Source of the DNA: Cladosporium sp. IMV 00045
Taxonomy: Eukaryota; Ascomycota; Dothideomycetes; Cladosporiales; Cladosporiaceae
Assembly (NCBI GenBank): GCA_001931905.2
Contig: MSJI02000862.1
Location: forward strand, 35,047 to 99,046
Direction: 5' to 3'
Length of the DNA: 64,000 bases
Shown: positions 10,032 to 21,781 of the stretch, piece after piece
Position numbering within the stretch: the first letter of the stretch is position 1
How the letters are laid out: every line of letters begins with the position of its first letter
Program-made: the position numbers and the translations under genes
The notes under the pieces: model-generated
Seen by the model: the letters and a program-made list of their open reading frames with translations, nothing else
Told to the model about the DNA's origin: nothing
Database searches by the model: none

Positions 10032-12262
10032 ATGTTGACCAGCCGGCTGCTCCTGCGGCCTGGCTTGGTTCCATGCTCCCGCCAGACGACCAGCACTCTG
10101 CGCAGCTGCCCCTCGCCGTCATCAATACTGCTCGACTCCTCGCGGCGCGTGTTCGCGTCGACTCCTCGACACAGGAAAGATGACGCCGAGGCGAGGACTG
10201 TGCAGTTTGAAGTCGAGAAACGCAAGGCAGCGGGAGATAAGAATGTGGCAGCAGACAGCAAGAAACCCGCAGCTGCGCATCCGGCATCGCCCACGGCCAA
10301 GGGAGGACCCCTCCTCGCCGAGCAGACGGTGTCGAACAAAGAGCAGAGGAAAGCGGATTGGGCGATCATCAAGGACATGGCGCAGTACCTGTGGCCGAAG
10401 AATGATTTCAGCACGCGCTTCCGCGTCGGGTTGAGCGTGGGATTGCTCGTGGGCGCAAAGGTTGGCCTCTCCGATGATTATTTTTGTAGATGGTTTGGAG
10501 AGCTCTTGTTGATAGATTCTTGTGCATGTAGGTCCTCAATGTCCAGATCCCTTTCTACTTCAAGACGATCGTCGACTCCATGAATATCGATGTTGGCGCC
10601 GTGGGCGGCTCGGCTATGACGGTTGCTGGCGCGGCGATTTTTGCGTACGGTGCTACGAGGATTGGCGCGACGGTCTTTCAGGAACTGCGCAATGCTGTCT
10701 TTGCCAGTGTTGCGCAGAAGGCTATTCGCAGGGTTGCCGCGAATGTCTTCGAGCATCTGCTCAAGCTGGACCTGAACTTTCACTTGTCGCGACAGACGGG
10801 TGGTTTGACGCGTGCCATTGACAGAGGTTCCAAGGGTATTAACTTTCTGCTGACGAGCATGGTCTTTCACATCATCCCGACTGCGCTGGAGATTAGTCTG
10901 GTTTGTGGCATTTTGACCTACCAGTTTGGCTTCAAATTTGCTCTGGCTACTGTGGGCACTATGCTGGCATACTCTGCGTTCACGATTATGACTACCGCCT
11001 GGAGGACAAAGTTCAGAAAGCAAGCCAACGCCGCCGACAACAAAGGAGCGACCGTTGCTGTCGACAGCTTGATTAACTATGAGGCTGTCAAGTACTTCAA
11101 TAACGAGAAGTTCGAGGTTGGCCGTTACGACGCTGCGTTGCACAAATATCAGGATGCCAGTATCAAGGTTGCTACCTCTCTGGCTTACCTCAACAGCGGT
11201 CAGAACCTCATCTTCTCGACTGCTTTGACTGGCATGATGTACATGGCTGCGCAAGGAGTTGCATCTGGAGGTCTCTCTGTCGGTGATCTGGTTCTGGTCA
11301 ACCAACTTGTCTTCCAACTGAGCGTCCCACTTAATTTCTTGGGATCTGTCTACCGTGAGCTCAGGCAGAGCTTGCTGGATATGGAGACCTTGTTCAACCT
11401 GCAGAAGGTGAACGTCGCAATCAAGGAGCCCAAGGATGCAAAGCCCCTGCTTCTCAACAAAGGTGGCGAGATCCGCTTTGAGAACGTCACTTTCGGCTAC
11501 CGCGAAGACCGCCCCATCCTGCGCAACATGAACCTGACCATTCCCGCCGGCAAAAAGGTCGCAATCGTCGGACCCTCCGGCTGCGGCAAATCGACCATCC
11601 TCCGCCTCCTCTTCCGCTTCTACGACGTGCAAGGCGGCCGCATCACCATCGACGGCCAAGACATCCGCGAAGTAAGCATCGAAAGCCTGCGCAAGAGCAT
11701 CGGCGTCGTCCCGCAAGACACCTCCCTCTTCAACGACACGATCGAGCACAACATCCGCTACGGCAAAATCGACGCCTCAGACGACATGGTCCGCGCAGCA
11801 GCCAAACGCGCCAACGTCCACGGCATCATCGAAACCTTCCCCGACGGCTACCGCACCACCGTCGGCGAGCGCGGCATGATGATCTCCGGCGGCGAGAAGC
11901 AGCGCCTGGCAATCTCGCGCCTGGTCCTCAAAGACCCGCCCCTGCTGTTCTTCGACGAAGCGACCAGCGCGCTCGACACGCACACGGAGCAAACGCTGCT
12001 GCACAACATCAACTCCGTCATCAAGGAGAAGGGGCGCACGAGCGTTTTCGTCGCGCACCGCCTGCGCACCATCTATGATAGCGATTTGATTATTGTGCTG
12101 AAAGATGGCAGTGTGGCTGAGCAGGGTAGTCATGAGACGCTGGTGGATAGCGATGGGATTTACTCGGAGCTTTGGAGCGCGCAGGAGATGCTTTTCACGG
12201 AGGAGGAGATTGCGCAGCAGGAGAGGGAGAAGGAGGAGAAGGAGGCAGAGTTGAAGAAGTGA
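10032..12262 (+). CDS. ATM1: Mitochondrial ABC half-transporter ATM1
   Basis: Exons 10032-10460 and 10532-12262 give about 719 aa. The splice restores the conserved run [18 protein letters not shown] at the start of exon 2. The first about 60 residues are Arg/Ser-rich without acids, as in a mitochondrial presequence. The six-helix membrane domain follows, then the nucleotide-binding domain with Walker [10 protein letters not shown] (about residue 489), signature ISGGEKQR (about 594) and Walker [13 protein letters not shown] (about 613). Atm1 homodimers in the inner membrane export a glutathione-linked sulfur/iron compound needed for cytosolic Fe-S assembly and iron regulation. The Lys/Glu-rich C-terminus is usual. 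The signature motif starts with Ile rather than the more common Leu, a conservative change. Confidence 0.95.
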
Positions 12263-12446
12263 GCGCGTAGCGCGGTATGTTTGTATGAAATTTTCGTTTT
12301 GTATGGAAACTTCTGTAAGGTCTGAAGTTGGTTGCCAAAGCTTGCACGACGTGTGCCGTCAAGTGTTGAAGTGTCTGACCCGATCAACCGCTGGGCATCG
12401 ATCGTGCGTGACCGCAATTGCGTGTAAAGGTGATAGTCCACGCATT

Positions 12447-13215
12447 TCACAGCAGATCATCGCTCTTCCTCACCGAGCTACCCAGCGTCTCCTGGCTCAT
12501 CCGCGGCGTATTAAACCCGCTCGTCTGAAATTCGCTGGAAGGGCGAGCGTGGTCGTCGCAGAATCTCATCATCGGCTTGTGGGCTTCAATGTCGTCTTTG
12601 CCATAAGCCGGCGCTTCAATTCTTTCGGCACGCAAGCAGCCACCGGCGGTGTTGCAACAGCAGCCGTGGCCGAATGGTCGATACCATTCCGACGTAAAGA
12701 ATGCCTGTAGGGCGAGGTGAAGGTGGATGACGCTGATCATGCTGATTAGATGAGGTGGATTCGGTCCAGGAGATGTGGGTAGACTTACAAGTTGATCATC
12801 ATAGGCATCGTTCCATAAGCGCCTAGCATGGTGAAGTCGGTACCGCGCCAGTCTTCAAGGCGGCGTTCGGCCATGAATATCCAACTGGGAAAAGCTTGTT
12901 AGCAATTCCTGTGGCAGAGAATGAAGTGCAATCCACGTACCTAGGCAATAGGACTGAAAACAGAAACGCGGCCAGGAAAAGATTGATGCAAACAGTAGCC
13001 TTGGGGAACCGCGGTCTGGCACCGATCGTTGCGAGTTGGAATGCAGCCGAGAAGAACATCGGCGCGATGCCGAGAGCTGGCAGTACTTTGGCCGTGCGAA
13101 TGCCGCATGGTAAGAGGAGACTGAAAGCTGGCACGAAACCACATATTGCCATCACACGTAGTTGGCGGTGCGGGTCGCCTAATTGGAGTGGCTGCGACGA
13201 ATGGTCCTCGGCCAT
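12447..13215 (-). CDS. Small multi-pass membrane protein, unknown
   Basis: Exons 13215-12941, 12884-12789 and 12741-12447 give 221 aa. Splice donors are GTACGT and GTAAGT, acceptors CCCAG and ATCAG, all in phase. Hydrophobic segments (MAICGFVPAFSLLLPCGI, then LPALGIAPMFFSAAFQLATI, then CINLFLAAFLFSVLLP, then MLGAYGTMPMMINFMISVIHL) predict four membrane helices. The C-terminal 80 residues are hydrophilic and include GCCCNTAGGC. I do not recognise the family. The start at 13215 was chosen because the upstream in-frame Met (13356) would add a poorly conserved-looking stretch, while MAEDHSSQPL gives a typical cytosolic N-terminus. The gene is convergent with ATM1, with 184 bases between stops. 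Confidence 0.6.
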
Positions 13216-14266
13216 TGGAAAGGTTTGAATTGGTGTTCGGAAGATGTTGATAGGGCGAAACCGAGGATTGAGTAGTTGCACGAGAGATCGAGTGTTTAGA
13301 TAGCAGTATCGGGGGGCAGGCAACATAGAAACAAAAGAGATTGAAATGAAAGCCAATCGGGCTGGTTGTTTTTGGAGGTTTGACGCGGTTAGGCTACAGA
13401 ATTCCGAAGTCGACTAGCGTCGAAAATGGTGCATGTCGCGTGAATCCTTCGATACGAGCTGCACTATAGATACCAGACAGTGAACAGTCGGTATTGAAGA
13501 TCAGAACAGCCGTTGTTAGAGGAGGTAAGAAAGTCCATGGCGATGTAGAGATGATACCCAGCCTGGTAGAGCTCGGTGCTTCGATAAACGTTCGCCCAGC
13601 TACGTCAGTGCTTGGGATGATATTATACATTTAAAGTGCGTTATTGCGTGAGTTGCAGCTTCAGTCATGGCATAGACGTGTAAATGTGTCTCCGTGCCCA
13701 CTGGTGAACAGCACCGAGATTGACTTTCCTATAGTTCAGGGATCGTTCTGCATGGAGTTGCACAGAGTACGCTTCTTGGAGGGAACACGATTCTAAAACG
13801 CCTTATGTCGACAGACGTAGTAACGGCCATGACTGCAGTTATGGCGCCCTTGACGAAACGAAGGAGCCCTACACCTTCATCCTCGAGGGTGGTACTGTGG
13901 TCGTTATGGAGTACCATGAAGACCTCTCGAGCTGCGACTTGGATGGAAAGACCGGTCACTCATTGATATTGTGATGAGGTCTGCCATTCCAGAAAGGATA
14001 GTGAGAAGGAGAAAGAGGAGGGATAACAATGGCAAAATCAAATCGAGTTCATTTTCGTAAATTATCGGTGCCATTGACGTGAAGTTCCAGCTTTGTAAGA
14101 GGAGGAGTCGTTGACGTTCAGGCCAAGCGTGAGCAGCCAATCGGAGAGCAGCTGACGCTGACCAGAGCAACCTCCAACGGATAGCGGCGACTTCGAGAGT
14201 TTCAATGCCCAAGCACAGCGACTCTGCTCTGCTCCTCCGCCGTCACCACCCACACATACCACCACA
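13216..14266. other. Intergenic, no supported gene
   Basis: About 1 kb between two divergently placed genes (membrane protein on minus, complex I subunit on plus). Minus-strand open frames such as 13394-13630 and 13729-13959 are short and carry no recognisable motif. No repeat or RNA gene was seen. Confidence 0.4.
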
Positions 14267-15289
14267 ATGGCCTCCAAACTCGCTCCCTGGGCTTTCAGAA
14301 GCAGCGCGCGCGTTCTGCGCACCCAGATGCGCCAGCAGCAGCGCCAATTCCGCGTCTCTGCCGCCCCCCGAAGTGAGAGCATCAACGTGGTATGTCTCTG
14401 CTGCTCCTCGCGCAGTCGCCATGCCTTGCCACCCTGCTAATTTTACTCCTCGCAGCACCGCGACACTCCCGACAACAACCTCAACATTCCCTTCCAGTTC
14501 AACGCCCAGAATGAGAAGCTCATTCAGGAAGTCCTCTCCCGCTACCCCAGCCAGTACAAGAAGGCCGCCGTCATGCCTCTCCTCGACCTCGGCCAGAGAC
14601 AGCACGGTTTCACCAGCATCAGTGTCATGAACGAGGTTGCGCGCATCCTGGAGATGCCGCCCATGAGAGTTTACGAGGTCGCCACTTTCTACACCATGTA
14701 CAACCGCAACCCCGTGGGCAAGTTCCACGTCCAGTGCTGCACTACGGTATGTTGAGAAGAGCTGGATACCTGGAGGAGAAGAACTGCGAACTAATCATTG
14801 TCTTTACAGACTCCTTGTCAGCTTAAGGGCAGCGATGGCATCATGAAGGCTATCGAGGAGCAGCTCGGCATCCACCACGGCGAGACTACCGAGGACAAGC
14901 TCTTCACCTTCACTGAGGTCGAGTGCCTCGGCGCTTGCGTCAACGCTCCCATGGTTCAGATCAACGACGACTACTTCGAGGACCTCACACCCGAGACTAC
15001 CAAGTCTCTTCTGGTAGCACTGAAGGATGCGGCAGAGAAGACCGGCGCCGGTGGCCTCGCACCCGGTCTTCCCGGCGTGAGTGGTCAGGAGGAGGCTTCC
15101 GGCAAGGGTGGCGAGGGTGCGCAAATTCCGGAGCAGGGCAGAGGATACGCAGCACAGGGCGTGAAGATGCCGGCTCCCGGTCCCTTCAGCGGAAGGCAGA
15201 CTTGCGAGCCCAGCCACGGCTTGACCAGCTTGAAGGACGTCAAGGAGTGGGACCCCAAGCTTATGAGGACTGACGGTGCGCTCGACTAG
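14267..15289 (+). CDS. NDUFV2: Complex I 24-kDa Fe-S subunit (NDUFV2 / nuo-24)
   Basis: Exons 14267-14389, 14456-14746 and 14810-15289 give 297 aa. Donors GTATGT/GTATGT and acceptors CGCAG/TACAG are in phase. The Arg/Gln-rich N-terminus ([20 protein letters not shown]) is a mitochondrial targeting sequence. The thioredoxin-like 2Fe-2S ferredoxin fold has its ligands as CTTTPC (spanning the second splice) and [10 protein letters not shown]. This subunit carries cluster N1a in the matrix arm of NADH:ubiquinone oxidoreductase next to the 51-kDa flavoprotein. The Gly/Glu-rich segment after residue 220 and the conserved tail ([18 protein letters not shown]) are typical of fungal orthologues. Confidence 0.96.
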
Positions 15290-16125
15290 ATTTGTACATA
15301 TGTAGCATACCGGCAAGTACATTGATTATTTTTTCCTGTTCTTCGAGTGTTGATTCGGAAGCGTGGGACAAGCTGTTGTTTGTGAGACTTGAGACGGTGG
15401 TGAACTGTGATATGACGGAGAGCGCAGCACAGTCGTGTCGATCTGAAAGTACCTTACAGGTTTGATGGACTGCCTCCATTCACCTCTCTAATGTTTCCTT
15501 AATATGATGACAGAACGTGAGGGATGAAACAGCGAAACAAGTCGAATTTCTAGCTGATGTTTCTGCAGGAACCCGAGATGGATTCTTCAAACATCGGTTC
15601 TACGTAAAAGGCCCGACAATCTGTGCTACCGTTCTGGCTTTCATCACATCGCACTGCCTGCATGCATGACGTGGAATTCGATGTTCGTCACATCGTACAA
15701 ACACTCATGGATGTTCATCTTCTTTGCAGAAACCGAGGTACCTGTCGACGAAAAGTTATTACGTGATATACTGGATACGTACATGTGCCTTCCAGGACCT
15801 TCCAATTATTAGACATGGCGCTTAACATGATACATCGCGTAGCAGCCATGCTCGATGCGTCAAGCGGATCGTCTCCAGACTGCGACTACCTCCTCCCTTG
15901 GACAAGAGCACGGGAAGAACGTTACGAGCAAGGCAAGCATGTTGCAACAATGCCGGCAAGTTCGTCCAACACCGCCAGTTCTACAAAAGCGACCAGATTC
16001 CCACAATTGTGGAAGAAAGCTCACAGACCTTTACATACGATCGAAACCTCGCACGAAGTTTTCTTCCCTCCCTGGACCCAAGACACCTGCCTCAGCCCTT
16101 TCAATCTTCCACCCAGCCAACCGAA
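15290..16125. other. Intergenic, no supported gene
   Basis: 3' flank of the complex I gene and upstream region of the secreted-protein gene at 16126. The plus frame 15785-16408 overlaps that gene in another frame and is not supported. No repeats were seen. Confidence 0.4.
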
Positions 16126-17364
16126 ATGCACCTCCCCACCCTCGTTCTTTTCCTCCTCCTCACCCTCGTATCCAGCCAAAGAGCCATCACGGCCGTATCG
16201 TATTCCAACGCCCAACGCAACGAATCAGGCATCTACGGCTACCAACTCGTCGGCTCCTTTTTCTCGAAGGATTTTAAAGGCGCTTGCAACGATATCAACA
16301 TCCTGGATCAGCGCAGGTGGCTGGCGCTTTTTCTTGACCCAAGTTACATTCAGCGTACGAAGAGGACCAGACTCTCCCCACTTGGGTGGCGTGAGAATGG
16401 GTGTTTGAGTGCTGACTTCGACATTGCTTCTTGTAGGGGCTTATTGTGATTCGATCGGTTGGAACCAGCAGGGATTTCATGATTACGATGTCATTTTGCA
16501 GAATGTCAAGTTCTATAATACGGGTCTTTTTCTGACTTGGTTGCTCAATGCTTTCGATACGAGCTTGTTCTTGCGTGAGTTTCTCTTATCTCCTCCTACT
16601 TCAATCGCTCTTTGGACGACATCATCACAAGCTTCTCTAAATGATCGATCATCCCAATATCCCGAGTCCAAAAGGCTAACCCTCCTCCTCCTCACCTAGC
16701 CAACGCAACCTCCACCCTCACCCCCAACGACCGGGACACCAACCCCTTCGTCTACCTCTGCTCCGCCCTAACCGCCAACCTCCTCGAAGCCTTCAGCCTC
16801 GATTCCAACCGCGTGCTGCGCACAATCTGCGCCGCCTCAAACCAAACCCTGCACGGCCGGCCCTTCACCAACACAACCCAGCCCTCCAAACCAGCCCTCT
16901 TCGACAACCGCCAAATCCGCAGCAAACTGCTCGGATGGGTCATGATCGCCACATCCACAACTTACGCTCTATCCGACGACCTCTGCGACAGGGGCCATAA
17001 TTTCGTCGCGCCACTGGGAAGTCAGGGTCTGGACGGCACTAATACCACAGTCATGCTCTGCGGCGCTGAAGGAAGACGGCAGTCCGCCGAGGAACTTCAC
17101 CACAAGATGACGCTGTGGAAGACCAAGCTTTTCGTCAACATGGTCGAGCACGTCAGCGACCAACCGGACTGGCTGGAGTGGCTTTGCGTGAATTTGAACG
17201 CGACTTCGCTGCAGGTCACGGGGCTTTTTGGGTCGAGGGCTACGAGTGCTGTTTGTTGGGATGCGGCGCCTGAGAAGGGCTTGTGGGGTTATTGTGGGAG
17301 GGGGGCGTTGGATGATGAGTGTGGTGAGGTTGTGGATGGGGGGTTTAATCCTCTGACGAGATAG
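16126..17364 (+). CDS. Secreted cysteine-containing glycoprotein, unknown
   Basis: Exons 16126-16390, 16437-16574 and 16700-17364 give about 355 aa. Donors GTGAGA and GTGAGT and acceptors TGTAG and CCTAG fit in phase. Residues 1-17 (MHLPTLVLFLLLTLVSS) form a strong signal peptide. The mature protein has more than ten cysteines and several N-glycosylation sites (NAT, NQT, NTT, NAT), and no C-terminal anchor. No family is recognised. The end of exon 1 is the least certain part: the run RRWLALFLDPSY could be intronic. The protein is likely extracellular or wall-associated, judged only from the signal peptide and cysteines. Confidence 0.6.
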
Positions 17365-18079
17365 GTGGTTTGGGGGATTGTCAAGTGTTTCCGCCTCGCA
17401 CGAGATGTTGGCATACACTTGCCGGTGTCACAAACATAGGCGTAATATCCAATGCAAAGCTCGAGCAGAGCGTACCTCCGTACCAACAGTGCTGATCTAG
17501 TGCAGAGGCGTCCCGGAGCTTGCAACTTTCAGGCTGACCAACATGTCAAACATCGGTCGTTCCCAATAGGCATCATGCTCATGCTCCGTCAAGCATATCC
17601 TGTACAACATCTGAACAAGCATGGCGAATGAACAGATCGGCCTAGACATGCTCGTAGCAGAGTTACGGCGAAGCATGTTATCCAGGGGCCATTGAGTACC
17701 GGGAAAACGGACACTTCACATCACTTCAAGAATATCACGAACATCACTCAAACGACGGGACATCGTACGGTCATATTGGAGAAATGGCTCCGGACGTCAC
17801 GAGACATCATGGAAATGACAGCTCATCCTCACATGGAGGACGTCAGAAGGTTTGTTCAGAGATGTTTGCATTTCGGTCGGGTATATGTACGACGGTCGTT
17901 TGCAGAGACATCTCTCAGCCACCACGCTGAAGATTCGGAGGAGGGGTATAATGAAGTATCCACGCAAAACATCAATCCTCCTTGTTTCCTTGCAGCGTGC
18001 CGCAAGCACGAGCGCCTTCCAACGCCTGGCCTTTTTCTGAACAAGTGGTCATGAGAGTGAAGTCAACAGACCAAGTCGC
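17365..18079. other. Intergenic, no supported gene
   Basis: Convergent 3' region between the secreted-protein gene and RPL28. Overlapping frames of 60-120 codons (17692-18054 on plus, 17797-18009 on minus) show no motif or splice support. Confidence 0.4.
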
Positions 18080-18608
18080 TTATGCGACGAGCTGGACAAC
18101 ACCACCGGCCTCCTTGATCTTGCGCTCGGCGTCCTTGGAGAAGTAACGGGCGCGGACAATGATGGGGACCTCAGGGATGCGACCCTTGCCGAGGACCTTG
18201 GAGTAACCAAGGGGGACGAGGTCGATGATGGGGGCGGAGTCGGCAGACTTGTTGGCAAGGTACTGCTCGCGCTGCTCGGTGGGGATGAGGGACCAGAGCT
18301 GTGGGAAAATTTGTAAGTGCCTTGTCGTCGCATTGGAGTTTTTGGCGGATTCGGGCTCGAATCGCGTTCAGACGTACCTTGTCGAGGTTGATGACGGGCT
18401 TCCAGAACTGGTTCTGGAGCTTGTGGAAGTACCTCATACCGACCTTACCGAAGTAACCCGGGTGGTACTTGTCCAAGTTGGTGCGGTGGTGGTGCTGACC
18501 ACCGGCAAGACCACGACCACCGGGATGCTTGCGGTGCTTGCCGATACGTCCCTTACCGGCGGACACATGACCGCGGTGCTTGCGGGTCTGGGTGAGTCTG
18601 GTCGGCAT
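18080..18608 (-). CDS. RPL28: 60S ribosomal protein uL15 (RPL28/L27a)
   Basis: Exons 18608-18378 and 18298-18080 give 149 aa, the normal length for the family. The start [20 protein letters not shown] and the [10 protein letters not shown] and GGQHHHRTN blocks are diagnostic. The intron has donor GTACGT and acceptor CACAG. uL15 is a structural protein of the large subunit near the exit tunnel and is loaded late in 60S assembly. The gene shares a 275-base promoter region with AIM24 on the other strand. Codon choice is strongly C-ending, as expected for a highly expressed gene. Confidence 0.97.
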
Positions 18609-18883
18609 GTTGGCGGATGTCGAAGTCGCTTGTGGAATCAAAGGAGGATTGCGCCTGAGCCTGAGAAGTTGTATCTTCGCAAATCTGCCTGTGGGGTGCC
18701 AAGCGTGATGTTGTGCGGTTCGCTCCCGCCCGCTAAGCCGTGATCGCCGCACCTTCTATCTCAAGCTCGATCTTCGGCGGGCGGTCCCGATAAGCTGTCG
18801 CCCGTTTGGGACTTTGGCGACGATGCTGGAGTGGTTGTTGGTGTGAGGCGACGACGAGCATATCTCATCTCCACCACCTAATA
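18609..18883. promoter_or_regulatory. Divergent promoter RPL28 / AIM24
   Basis: 275 bases separate the two start codons, so both 5' leaders and core promoters must lie here. Near the middle is a GC-rich run with repeated 'ggcgg'/'cgcc'-type sequence. No individual factor site is assigned with confidence. Confidence 0.5.
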
Positions 18884-20211
18884 ATGTTGCGTCGCCCGGC
18901 GCTGGACTCTGTCTGCGCGGCTTGTCGCCTGTCGCAGCGACAGCCTGTCATCAGCCGTACCAGCCGCCGTTACGTCCAAATCAGCGCAACTCCATCCTCG
19001 ACCGAGCCTACTCAAACCCTCAACCCGAGCAATGGCGGTGCCAACTCCAGCCCGAGCGCCGGTAGGATAGACATGTATGCAAGAAAGAAAAAGAACATGA
19101 GCTGAGACAAATTTGTAGATGCGCGTTTCGAAGTGCTGAGCAGCCCATTTTCCCTCCTCTCAGCATCCATATCCGCTTCGCAGAACCTATACACGCGCAA
19201 AGGCACATTGGTCGGCTTCAATGGCAAGCCTGAGAATGTAAGAAAGATATTCAACGCGCTCATGCGAATTTCGCTCATACCTCATGCTAGGCTGTGTCAA
19301 CACTTTCCCTTCTTGGACCTCTTCGGCGAGCATTGTTCGGCGTTCCTTTCATTTACCAGAGAATTACTTCTACGACCCCGTATACCGCTCTGATCTCGAC
19401 AAAATCGGCCATCACTTCTATGGTCATCGTTCACCTGGATGGAAGATTAGATTGGATGATTGCGCAGCGCAACGCACTTTTGGCATGGACCGGACACACG
19501 TTGAGCTTGTCGCCTCGGGTGAACACTAGCATGGTAAGGGAACTTGTTTTAGGGAGGACATGAACTTTGCTGACGGATAAAGAGCCTTGCTCACTGGGGT
19601 AACACTCATGTCACTGGCCGTGGTCTTCTTGCTCTTAGCGGCAAGGGCCAAATCCACCAGATCACCCTCAAGGCCGGCGAGGAGTACGTCGTTCATCCCA
19701 GTAACTTGATCGCATACAGCATGATGCAGCACGCACCTACGCCCTACAGGTTTAAGGCGAACCTGCTGCGTCTCCAAATCCCGAACCCCACTACTTTGCT
19801 TCCCGACACCCGTTTCTGGCGGACGATGAGGGAATCTACTGCGTGGAGGTTCACCAGGAATGCCGCCTTCACGCTCAGGACTTGGGGGAGAAAGACCATC
19901 TGGGGGGATAGGGTATGTGCGGTTTTCTGTTTGAACCTGTACTTTTGCTAACATTACCACAGCTCTTCCTCCATTTCAAGGGACCTGCAAACATCATTAT
20001 CCAGTCCCGCGGTGGCTACCTGAGCGATGTTCTCACCACCCGTGATGTCAATGAGATTGCCGACAGCCCTGCAGGCTCAGTAACCCAAGCGCTTACGTCG
20101 CCTGCAGAGGCCGGCTCATCACCCATTGCACCGGCACCGAAGGCCTCTCCTACTACCATGAGCTACGCCAGTGTCAAGCATGGCAAGGTCGATTTCCAGA
20201 AGACCAAGTAG
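18884..20211 (+). CDS. AIM24: Mitochondrial protein AIM24
   Basis: Exons 18884-19061, 19119-19237, 19291-19533, 19583-19912 and 19963-20211 give 372 aa. All phases agree and donors are GTAGGA, GTAAGA, GTAAGG and GTATGT. The N-terminus is Arg/Ser-rich (mitochondrial presequence). The core is the AIM24/TT1443-like double-psi-type beta domain: [16 protein letters not shown], the LARGE loop with [25 protein letters not shown] and [22 protein letters not shown], then [17 protein letters not shown]. In yeast Aim24 is an inner-membrane protein that supports MICOS integrity and respiratory growth. The gene runs convergent to the GNAT gene, with the stops about 110 bases apart. Confidence 0.92.
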
Positions 20212-20320
20212 ATCAGCCTTGAAACAGAGGCGTCTAGCTTCTAGCTTCATCTCCTGTACATCACCTATACCCTCTATATCATATGTACAACAGCTTTATT
20301 TCATGCTGTCGAATGCATCA

Positions 20321-20933
20321 TCATGCTTCTCTGAGATCCTTGTAAAAGAACACTTCATCAACCAAGCTACCGTCTTTCGGACTAAACCCAAAATTCGGTA
20401 TCACACCAAGCTCCTTATAGTCCAGTTTGGGATAAACATGCTCAGCGCCGCTCCCAATCGTCGTATCAAGCATCTGCGAAAGTAAATATGAGTCACCACA
20501 AAACATAAAGCCACACAAAAAGAACCCATGAAAAAGAACATACCACCATCCACCTCCCCCTTTCCCTCGCACACCCCTCCACAACCTGCATCAACTCCCT
20601 CGCCAAACCTCTTTTCCTGAAATCAGGCGAAACCAACAATCTTCCAATCTCGCCACGATGCTTTCCCGTTTCCGTCTCAGGCATGTACAGACTCACCACA
20701 CCGGCCACTTCGTCGTTCGGTCCGGGCTGGATGACGATGATGCGGTGCCCGGAGGCAACTTCGTCACTCCATGTCTTCCAGGAGACGAGAATTTTGGCGT
20801 GCGAAAGGGGCGGCAGGAAGGTTGCTAGGGTGTGGTCGGTTGTGATGCAAGATTCGTGGAGGAGGGCGATGGAGGGGAGGTGGTGGGCGTCGAGTTGGGG
20901 GTTGAAGATGCGAGGTGGAGGAAGGGAGGACAT
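20321..20933 (-). CDS. GNAT-family N-acetyltransferase
   Basis: Exons 20933-20544 and 20473-20321 give 180 aa. Donor GTATGT follows RWMV, and acceptor TCGCAG precedes MLDTT, in phase 0. Motif A of the GNAT fold is clear: GEIGRLLVSPDFRKRGLARELM, with the acetyl-CoA pyrophosphate loop RKRGLA. Motif B is LDTTIGSGAEHVYPKLDYKELG, and the end is EVFFYKDL. The pattern resembles the small bacterial-type acetyltransferases acting on amines or antibiotics. The substrate cannot be inferred. The protein is cytosolic, with no targeting signal seen. Confidence 0.85.
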
Positions 20934-21781
20934 GTTGTGGTATTTTGGAGGGGGACTTGGATTTGCGTTAAGGTGTTTCGTGCGTGTTGAGGTACATGTA
21001 TGTACGTTTAATGTTTTTATACTTTGGACAGATCCGTGCTCGCGTGGGCTTGGAAATGCTTGTTATTTCAAGCTTACATAAGGATGTAGATGACATGCAA
21101 TTTTCTTAATCATTGTGCAGGTAACGACCTGAGATTGAAATATCAGGTGCGAAAAGACCCGTCTTCTCAGATTTGATATGCCTTTAGGAGTAGTGATGGT
21201 TTTATCAAGGTTTCGTCGCTATTGGGTGCCTCGTGTCAAGGATGGAAGATCGAGCGTCGCTGCATCAAAATGCTGCTGCCAGGCTCGTGCCATCAACTCA
21301 CAGCCATCAACTCACAGCTATTGCATATAATATGCCTCGAAGGAAAGTGTCAACTCGGAAGACCGGCACGTACCTCACTCGCATCGTCTCAAACAAGAAG
21401 GATCGTGATTGAGTGACGTCCGGTCGGTGGCCCGAACGCGGTTTCAGCGAGCCGATTTGACCGTGCGTTCGTGAGATTTCCAAGTTCAGCCTGCTAGGGC
21501 GTAAGTTTAATCAAGTCTATCGATGGATTTGACCGTTTTGCCTACGTCATGTTGCTTTTCACCTGTCCTACATCTGCATCGGTCCATCTCTCCTTTCACT
21601 TAACCAATTCATTTCGCGTGTTACTTTGACTCGTGCCTCTTTCACAGCATTCAGTTGCTGTCTCTTCGTTCGGGGATTACTGCCTACTTCGAAGGAAACG
21701 GGACTGGAAATACGACGAATCACGACCACCGAACCCTGCTTCACTTTTTGCATGGTCACGCGACACCACGAAGCAGCAATA
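20934..21781. other. Intergenic, divergent GNAT / APP1-like
   Basis: A perfect 14-bp tandem duplication (ccatcaactcacag, 21290-21317) is the only structure noticed. No gene is supported. The frame continuing upstream of the APP1-like ATG (21626-21781) is not needed for a good signal peptide. Confidence 0.4.

Noticed and set aside
10478..11749. 423-codon minus-strand frame
   Set aside because: Antisense to ATM1 and without family character.
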